A stretch of DNA of 64,000 nt from Euphorbia lathyris (lineage: Eukaryota; Streptophyta; Magnoliopsida; Malpighiales; Euphorbiaceae): assembly GCF_963576675.1 (NCBI RefSeq), contig NC_088913.1, positions 92,255,001 through 92,319,000 on the forward strand, given 5' to 3'. Below are positions 57,396 through 64,000 of this stretch, piece by piece; within the stretch, counting starts at the first letter, position 1; every line of letters begins with the position of its first letter. The notes under the pieces were generated by a model. That model did no database searches and was not told the DNA's origin. It worked only from the letters and a program-made list of their open reading frames with translations. The position numbers and the translations under genes are program-made.

Positions 57396-60300
57396 ATGTT
57401 AATTCTCAACCTCGAAGCTCTATCCCTTTCTCCATCTCTCCACAAACACCAAAACCCCAAACTTCGAAGCTTTAAGCATCAATCGAGCAACTTCCACTGC
57501 AAATCCGAGATCCAAATCGAAAGGAATATCGAGTTCGAGACCGGAGGGAGCTTCTTTCGCCATGAAAGCGCCACAGGTCGAGACTTAGGAATCCTCGCAG
57601 GAGCTCTCTACAAGCAATCTAAAGGAAAATTACGAGTTATAGATGCAATGTGTGGATGTGGAATTCGTTCTTTGCGTTACCTAATAGAAGCAAAAGCCGA
57701 TTTCGTGTTGGCAAATGATGCAAATGATGAGTATAGGGGGATAATTGTGGGGAATCTGAAGAAAGTAGAGAGGGGTTTTGGGGATGAGAAAAGGTGGGCT
57801 GTGACACATTTCGATGCGAATAGGGTTTTGACGGAATCTTACTTGCAAAGAGATTTTTTCGATTTGATTGATATCGATTCTTTTGGAAGTGATTCTATGT
57901 TTTTGAGATCTGCAATGGATACTTTGAGATTAGGTGGATTGCTTTATCTTACTTCCACTGATGGCTACTCTTCCGGCGGTCACCGGCCTCACTGGTGAGT
58001 GTATTATCATTCTCTAAAGCTTGAAAGATGTATGATTGATTAATTGAGCTCCAACTGTTTGTTAAAATGTCTAGCTTAACAATGTCTCAACCCTAGACCT
58101 CTTCATGGGCCTGGTACCCGTCCTCTCCGGCCCGCTCAGGCCCAGGCTTCTATAGGAAATGATTTTGGAAAAATTACAGAGAAATTCATTTTTAAAAAAC
58201 TATTTACAACTATGTCAAGTGATAATTTTGAATTATATCAAACTAGTGAAATCAGTATTTTAAAAATTAAAACTTATAAATTAGAAATCTATAATATATT
58301 TTTTAGGGTTTATGATTTATGAATTAGATTCTAGAATTTTTAAATTATAATGTAAAATCATAATATATAAAGAATAATGACACATTAAGAATTAAGTTTG
58401 GTGACATAATTTAATCGTAATTTTTTACTTAATGATGATATTCATGTAATTGACCCGATGATTTTAGACTCAGGGCCACTAAAATAGACTGACCCATTAA
58501 TATTAATTATTATATTTATTAAATATTTATTTTTAAGTAAAATTTTAAGGCGCTGATTGAACTTTAGTAGTCACGAGTGTAAAAAAGTGTAAAGTTCAAT
58601 GTTTTTTATGTTACATTTTAAAGTTTAATTGTCCGACTGTGAAAATAGATAAAGTTCAGTGTCATGAGTGTAATTTACCCTGAACTTTTTACGGTTGTTT
58701 CAAAATGATCGGTCAACTCCAATTTGTCTCAATAAAATTATTAAATTTTAAATTTTATTTTAATTAAGTCACTCCGGCATGGCTGCCATATCAGTCGTAG
58801 TCAACTTTCACACCTGATCGAAATGACACGTGACTGCACGTAGTTGCCACTTAACAAACCGAAACGACACGTCTATGCAATATCAAATGCTCACTTAATC
58901 ACATTAGCGCGTGTAAGAATTGAATGCCACATGGTGCTCCCTTCCTCTTACATCCTAAAATTCATTTGACCTAGATTAATATAAGATTTACGATTGGGCC
59001 TTAATTATCAGTTCGAACTTTTAGTTCAATCGGTTCCCTGATATGGTATCAGAGTCTCTTGGACCAAACGGTTGAGGATTCGAGTTCTGGCAACCTCATT
59101 AATTTGTGGAAATAAAAAAACATGACGGGATGGATCTGTGTTGGCATTTGTTTGTGGGGGGTGTATCAGATATTAATATAAGATCTATGGCCCTAACTAT
59201 TAGCGTGAGATTTTAGTTCAATCGGTTTCATGATATCAGAGTCCCATCGACCTAAAGGTCGAGGGTTCAAGAGTTGAGATTTGTTTGAATATGATTAGAA
59301 TTGAATGAGTTTGTGTTTTGAGTATATGATTTCATGTTTCTCTGGTTTAGTTCATTAGCTGCATATGGAGCATATGTTCGACCTATGCCTTGTTCAAATG
59401 AAGTTGGTTTACGAATGGTTATAGCTGGGGCTGTTCGAGAAGCATCACTGCTGGGGTATCATGTCACACCACTCTTTTCATATTACTCCTATCATGGACC
59501 GGTTTTCCGAGTCATGCTTCGAGTTGATCGAGGGAAAGATCACCACAACAGGTACTTTTAATTATGGTTGTAATCGAGACGAGTTAAGCTTTAGTCTATT
59601 TATGCTCGGTTCGTTAGAAAATTAACGAGCTCGAGCTCAAAATTGAGCTCCACATTTTGTTCGTGAGCTGCTCACGAGCAGTTTATTATTTATGTTCATG
59701 AACTTTGCTCGTGAACCACTCATTAATCATGTTCATTTGAAATTTCTTTAACACAAAACTACATAATTCTGAAACCAACAAAATTAAAGTCTACACATAC
59801 TACGTAGTTTTACAGTTCCTCTTTGTAGAAATACTATTATTAAAAAAATAATCGAACAAAGCTCGCTCACGAGCGTGTTCATGAAAATTACAATCGAACT
59901 TGCTTATAAACCTATAACCAAATCTGTGCTCAAGCTCGGCTCATTTATAAATTGAGCCGAGTTTTTCCGTGCTCAAGCTCGGTTCATTTACAAATCAAGC
60001 CGAATGCCTAGCTTTAGTTTTGAGGTCATTTCGTTAGAAAATTAACGAGCTCGAGCTCAAAATTGAGCTCCACATTTTGTTCGTGAGCTGCTCACGAGCA
60101 GTTTATTACTTATGTTCATGAACTTTACTCATGAACCGCTCATTAATCATGTTCGTTTGAGATTTCTTTGACACAAAACTACATAATTCTGAAACCAACA
60201 AAATTAAAGTCTACACATACTACGTAGTTTTACGGTTCCTCTTTGTAGAAATACTATTATTAAAAAAATAATCGAACAAAGCTCGCTCACGAGCGTGTTC

Positions 60301-61628
60301 ATGAAAATTACAATCGAACTTGCTTATAAACCTATAACCAAATCTGTGCTCAAGCTCGGCTCATTTATAAATAGAGCCGAGTTTTTCCGTGTTCAAGCTC
60401 GGTTCATTTACAAATCAAGCCGAATGCCTAGCTTTAGTTTTGAGGTCATTTCGTTAGAAAATTAACGAGCTCGAGCTCAAAATTGAGCTCCACATTTTTT
60501 TCGTGAGCTGCTCACGAGCAGTTTATTACTTATGTTCATGAACTTTACTCATGAACCGCTCATTAATCATGTTCGTTTGAGATTTCTTTGACACAAAACT
60601 ACATAATTCTGAAACCAACAAAATTAAAGTCTACACATACTACGTAGTTTTACGGTTCCTCTTTGTAGAAATATTATTATTAAAAAAATAATCGAACAAA
60701 GCTCGCTCACGAGCGTGTTCATGAAAATTACAATCGAACTTGCTTATAAACCTATAACCAAATCTGCTAGTGCTCAAGCTCGGTTCATTTATAAATCAGG
60801 CCGAAACCTAGCTTTAGTTTTGAGGTCATTTCGTTAGAAAATTAACGAGCTCGAACTCAAAATCGAGCTCCACATTTTGTTCGTGAGCTGCTCACAAGCA
60901 GTTCATTACTTATGTTAATGAACTTTACTCGTGAACAACTCATTAATCATGTTCGTTTGAAATTTCTTTAACACAAAATACATAATTCTGAAACCAACAA
61001 AATTAAAGTCTACGCATATTACGTAGTTTTACAGTTCCTCTTTGTAGAAATACTATTATTAAAAAAATAATCGAACAAAGCTTGCTCACGAGCATGTTCA
61101 TGAAAAGTCTTCTCGTGTTCAAGCTCTTAATAAATCGAGCCGAGTTTTGCCGTACTTAAGCTCAGTTCATTTATAAATTCGGCTTGATCTTTTATCGAAC
61201 CGAACGTCGAGCCTTGGTTTTGAGATCATTTAGTTGTTTGGTGAAGAAAGTGAATGTTTAGAAAGAGAAAAGTCTGGAAATAGTGATTTTGAAAATACAA
61301 AATGTGGTTCCATAACAAATGTGATTCTAAAAAACTTTAATTTTTGAATATTTTTTCAATTTGAGGTGGTAAATGATCATTTTGAAACGTTAATTGAAGT
61401 TTAATAGCCACAATATTAAATTAAGTGATTTTATGTTACGTTTTGAAGTTTAATAATGACTATACCGTGAAAATGAGTATAATTCTTGTCTTAGTACTAA
61501 CCAATTTGTGACAACCATTTTGTAATAGGCATTACGGTTTCATCAGCTATTGCAGACATTGTGGAAATACTCAATCATTTTCATGGGAAGAGCTTGGCCA
61601 GATTAGTTGTCCTTGCAGAACCATGGAG
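57396..61628 (+). CDS. TRM1: tRNA (guanine-26-N2)-dimethyltransferase, TRM1 family (first three exons; continues past window)
   Basis: The enzyme uses S-adenosylmethionine to dimethylate G26 of tRNAs. Exons seen: 57396-57994, 59351-59551, 61529-61628, all GT-AG and in frame, about 300 residues. The first ~40 residues are basic and serine-rich, like an organelle transit peptide (inference). Next come FETGGSFFRHESATGRDLGILAGALY, here split by exon-internal variation, then the SAM-binding LRVIDAMCGCGIRSLRYL, then LANDANDEY. The family's DPFG-type motif appears as DIDSFGSDS, followed by GGLLYLTSTDG, VRPMPCSNEVGLRM and FSYYSYHGPVFRV. Exon 3 starts a zinc-binding part (YCRHCGN, CPC). A good donor at 61629 shows that more exons follow, but none is recognisable before 64000. 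The proline-to-serine change in the DPFG motif may be subfamily-specific. Confidence 0.9.
58165..58460 (+). repeat. ~290-bp dispersed repeat in TRM1 intron 1
   Basis: It repeats the order seen at 49306-49600 ('aaaaattacagagaaattc', 'actatttacaactatgtc', 'agggtttatgatttatgaa', 'gatattcatgtaattgaccc') with modest divergence. It begins close to the end of the GC-richer 'ggcccgctcaggccc' stretch. Confidence 0.65.
59611..61220 (+). repeat. Four-unit ~420-bp tandem array in TRM1 intron 2
   Basis: Units start at 59611, 60031, 60451 and 60831 with TCGTTAGAAAATTAACGAGC. Units 1 and 2 are exactly 420 bp. The third is 380 bp because one 'tgctcaagctcggctcat' block is missing. The fourth is more diverged and ends near 61220. 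Inner palindromic words (AGCTCGAGCT, GAGCTGCTCACGAGCAG, GCTCGCTCACGAGCG) give each unit strong hairpin potential. There are no ORFs. Confidence 0.9.
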
Positions 61629-64000
61629 GTATTTCCATTGTCTCTTCTCATTTTACGGTTTTACAGGGTGCGGTGGCGGTCGGGATTAAGAGTGACACAC
61701 TTAGTTCTCCAAATATCAAGAATGGAGCACAAAATCAAAATCATCAAACTTCGCATTTGATTTCTCTATAGTCATTTTATCCAAAATCTGACAATAACAT
61801 AGAAAATGACAGGTGGACGACACGTAAGGTGGATTTTTGGAAATAGATTAAAATATAAAAAAATATGACTTTGTTAGGTTCTGTTGATATAGGAAACGGT
61901 AAGGAAGAGATGAATGAAATTGATTGGGTTGGGTTTGGTGACGTATTTTTTTATTAATATATTTTAATTCAGTCTTTTCTAGTGACTGTTATTGTCGGAA
62001 TTTAGGTAAAAAGGACTATAGGTGAAATCAAATATAAAGCCGGATGATTTTGATGTTACAGAATTAAGTTTTGTGACGTTAATGTTCAATTCGTGATACT
62101 TAGAGGACTATTGATTTAATCAATCCAACAGACCTAACATCTAAATGTTGAGGGTCTTCCGACAGGGGTGCTTGAATCACCCTCTGAGAGAGGGTGGTTT
62201 CCGGTAGCTAGGGGTGCTCGACACTCCTTTCCACCTGCACGGAAAGTTTCCCCATTCCTAAAGCTGGGCATTTGACTTTTGTTTGGCACCCCCGACAAGA
62301 GGAGTTGAACTACTCTCCAAGAGAATGGTTCCCGATAGTTAGGTGCTCGGACATCCCTTGCCTTCTCCTTCGCCTCTAGGGATGGTATCATAGTTGTTAA
62401 ATCGAGATACGACTCGTGACTCCAAATCTTATTTTGTGAATCGAGACTTGTGAATCGAATCGAATCAAATCGTAAGATACAGATCCATTTTAAAATATTA
62501 TAAAAAAAATAAAATATTAAAATATGAATCTAAAAATGAAATTTTAATATACAAATAGAAATTATATCAAGTTATCATCTAAATACTTAAATTAAAATTT
62601 AATTCAATCCTAATAAATTCAAATTCAAATTTATTCCTTTTATCTTTTATGTTTAACGTACAAAAATCCTAAAATTTTTGAACTCATTGTATGTCAATGT
62701 TGGTTGGTTAATTTAAATTAGAAAGTAGTAAATTACAAAACAACTAAGGGATATAATGGTCAATTGTCAAGAAAAAAGAAATCTAAACAGTCTCTTCTTC
62801 TTCTTTTTCCTCGCGCATTCATTTTCTTCAAAGACATAACCATGGTTGGAGGGCTCCAGCCATGACAGATCCTAGTGAAGCTCCCTTATATGGGGATTTC
62901 CGGCGGAGCCGGAGGGTCGGCCGACCCTCCCTACCCCTTTTGGCTCCACCCCTGTCTGTAAGTTGCTTTTTTTTTTCAAGCAGTGCCATGACTCGATCGA
63001 CTCGGGTGACTCGGCCGAGTAATGGCTGATTCAGGAAGGTTTCGAGTCAGACCATAGAATCGACTCAAAATCCTCCTAATAACAATGGATGGTACTGTTT
63101 CTCCCTCATCGTCCTCATTTAGATGGGGATTTTCATCTTCATCCTTGATTATGAAATGGGAAAACAATTTATCCCGATTCCTTTGTATATTCGAATTCCT
63201 ATTCTCAAATTTTAATATTTAAATTTTATAAAAATAAATTTACACTATACTAAAATCATGCAATCATAATATCGATAATATTAGTATTATGGTTTTGTTC
63301 ACATGCACCTTAATGAAATTTAAAAAATAAACATTAAAAAATACCTATTGACTTTAAATATCTATGAAGAAACCCATTAAACATTTCTGTAACAAAAAAA
63401 AAAATTACAAGAAAAGTAAAAAAGTAAATATATTTATAATACTCCACTTGTTTTTTTTGGTCATTTAATGTTTTTTTTTATCAAAATCAATGAAACTATT
63501 AAAATGATTAATTTATTTTAACTCTCTTTAAATTCTAATTTTTATGCCAAAAAAATTATATTTCTTCTTCATTATTGTAACCCTATTAGAATTATTTGCA
63601 TTGATAATTTTTTTTTTTTTTATGATAAGTAAAGACAAATTTGAGAAAGAATTACTAAAAGTGTATTGCTAATACAAATTGAAGAAAAAAAACACATACA
63701 TGTGGTTTGTTTCATTAATATACGCTTAATATATCATTTGCCCCTTGAACTTATCCAAAAATGTTGATTGGTCCCCTGAACTTTCAAAGTGTTCCGATAG
63801 TCCCCTGAACTTGCATAAAATGTTCAGTTAGCCTCCTGAACTTGCTTAAAATATAATCAATTGATCACTCGGCCGTAAAAAAGTAAATTTAATACGGAAG
63901 ATGTATTAACATAACTTTCATAAAATGGTCTTCAAACGGACACGGACACGGATAACTGCAAATGTTATTTCTAAAACATAACATTTATAAAGTAACCTTC
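61629..64000. other. TRM1 intron 3 or downstream sequence filled with repeats
   Basis: Nothing here matches the next TRM1 coding segment. Contents: a diverged ~130-bp tandem pair at 62150-62385 ('ggtagctaggggtgctcg' and 'gatagttaggtgctcgg'); a region at 62390-63070 with 'gactcgtgactcc' and 'gaatcgaatcgaatc' words at one side and 'gactcgatcgactcgg' at the other, probably a TIR element; a GC-rich patch 'gggtcggccgaccctccc' at 62916-62933; and the left half of the MITE family of 5920-6434 at 63724-63908, cut off by a CTATGTTGCAC-family fragment that runs to the end. Confidence 0.55.

Noticed and set aside
59611..61220. Centromeric or subtelomeric satellite
   Set aside because: Only four units are present and they lie inside an intron of an expressed-type gene. 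The local tandem array does not support a satellite block.

Overview
This window is nuclear DNA of a flowering plant, most likely a eudicot. The evidence is AT-rich intergenic DNA, GT-AG introns, plant-type protein families, and a dense load of plant transposons (MULE-derived MITEs, an Au-like SINE, an L1-type LINE, Copia and Athila-type Gypsy elements). There are no operons, CRISPR arrays or bacterial features. I count three host genes. Almost everything else is layered transposon debris.

Layout. 269-8443 (+): an intact 15-exon alpha-galactosidase gene (GH27), whose introns hold at least six MITEs and a SINE. 8444-11218: intergenic DNA with a MITE, then a foldback element bounded by (TA)n tracts. 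11219-22371 (+): the decayed transposase gene of a FAR1/FHY3-type Mutator-like element. Its third intron holds a Russian-doll insertion: MITE, then solo LTR, then LINE, each with its own target-site duplication. 22372-23018: an inverted copy of the 3' end of the next gene. 24412-29486 (-): an intact 8-exon nucleotidyltransferase (PAP/OAS1-like) gene with three ~85-residue C-terminal repeats. 29487-34440: its promoter and gene-poor sequence. About 34240-44833 (-): a broken Athila-type Gypsy element with two related extra ORFs after integrase and only one recognisable LTR. 44838-46330: a Copia LTR remnant. 46836-49600: MITEs and a dispersed repeat. 49668-56108: a MITE split by a complete 5.9-kb Copia element with near-identical LTRs but a broken polyprotein. 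57396 to beyond the window end (+): the first three exons of a TRM1-type tRNA guanine-26 dimethyltransferase gene, with a ~420-bp tandem array in intron 2.

The host genes are functionally unrelated: a secreted or vacuolar glycosidase, an RNA nucleotidyltransferase-like protein and a tRNA methyltransferase. What links the region is transposon history. One MULE-type MITE superfamily, recognisable by 9-bp target duplications, hit alpha-galactosidase introns repeatedly and also lies in the transposase intron and near TRM1. The most unusual structures are the nested stack at 14429-21364, the ~640-bp inverted duplication of the nucleotidyltransferase 3' end (a possible hairpin RNA source), and the doubled Athila ORF module with paired short palindromes. 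I found no convincing new protein system. Exon boundaries were worked out by hand from splice sites and reading frame. Repeat boundaries without a target duplication are approximate.
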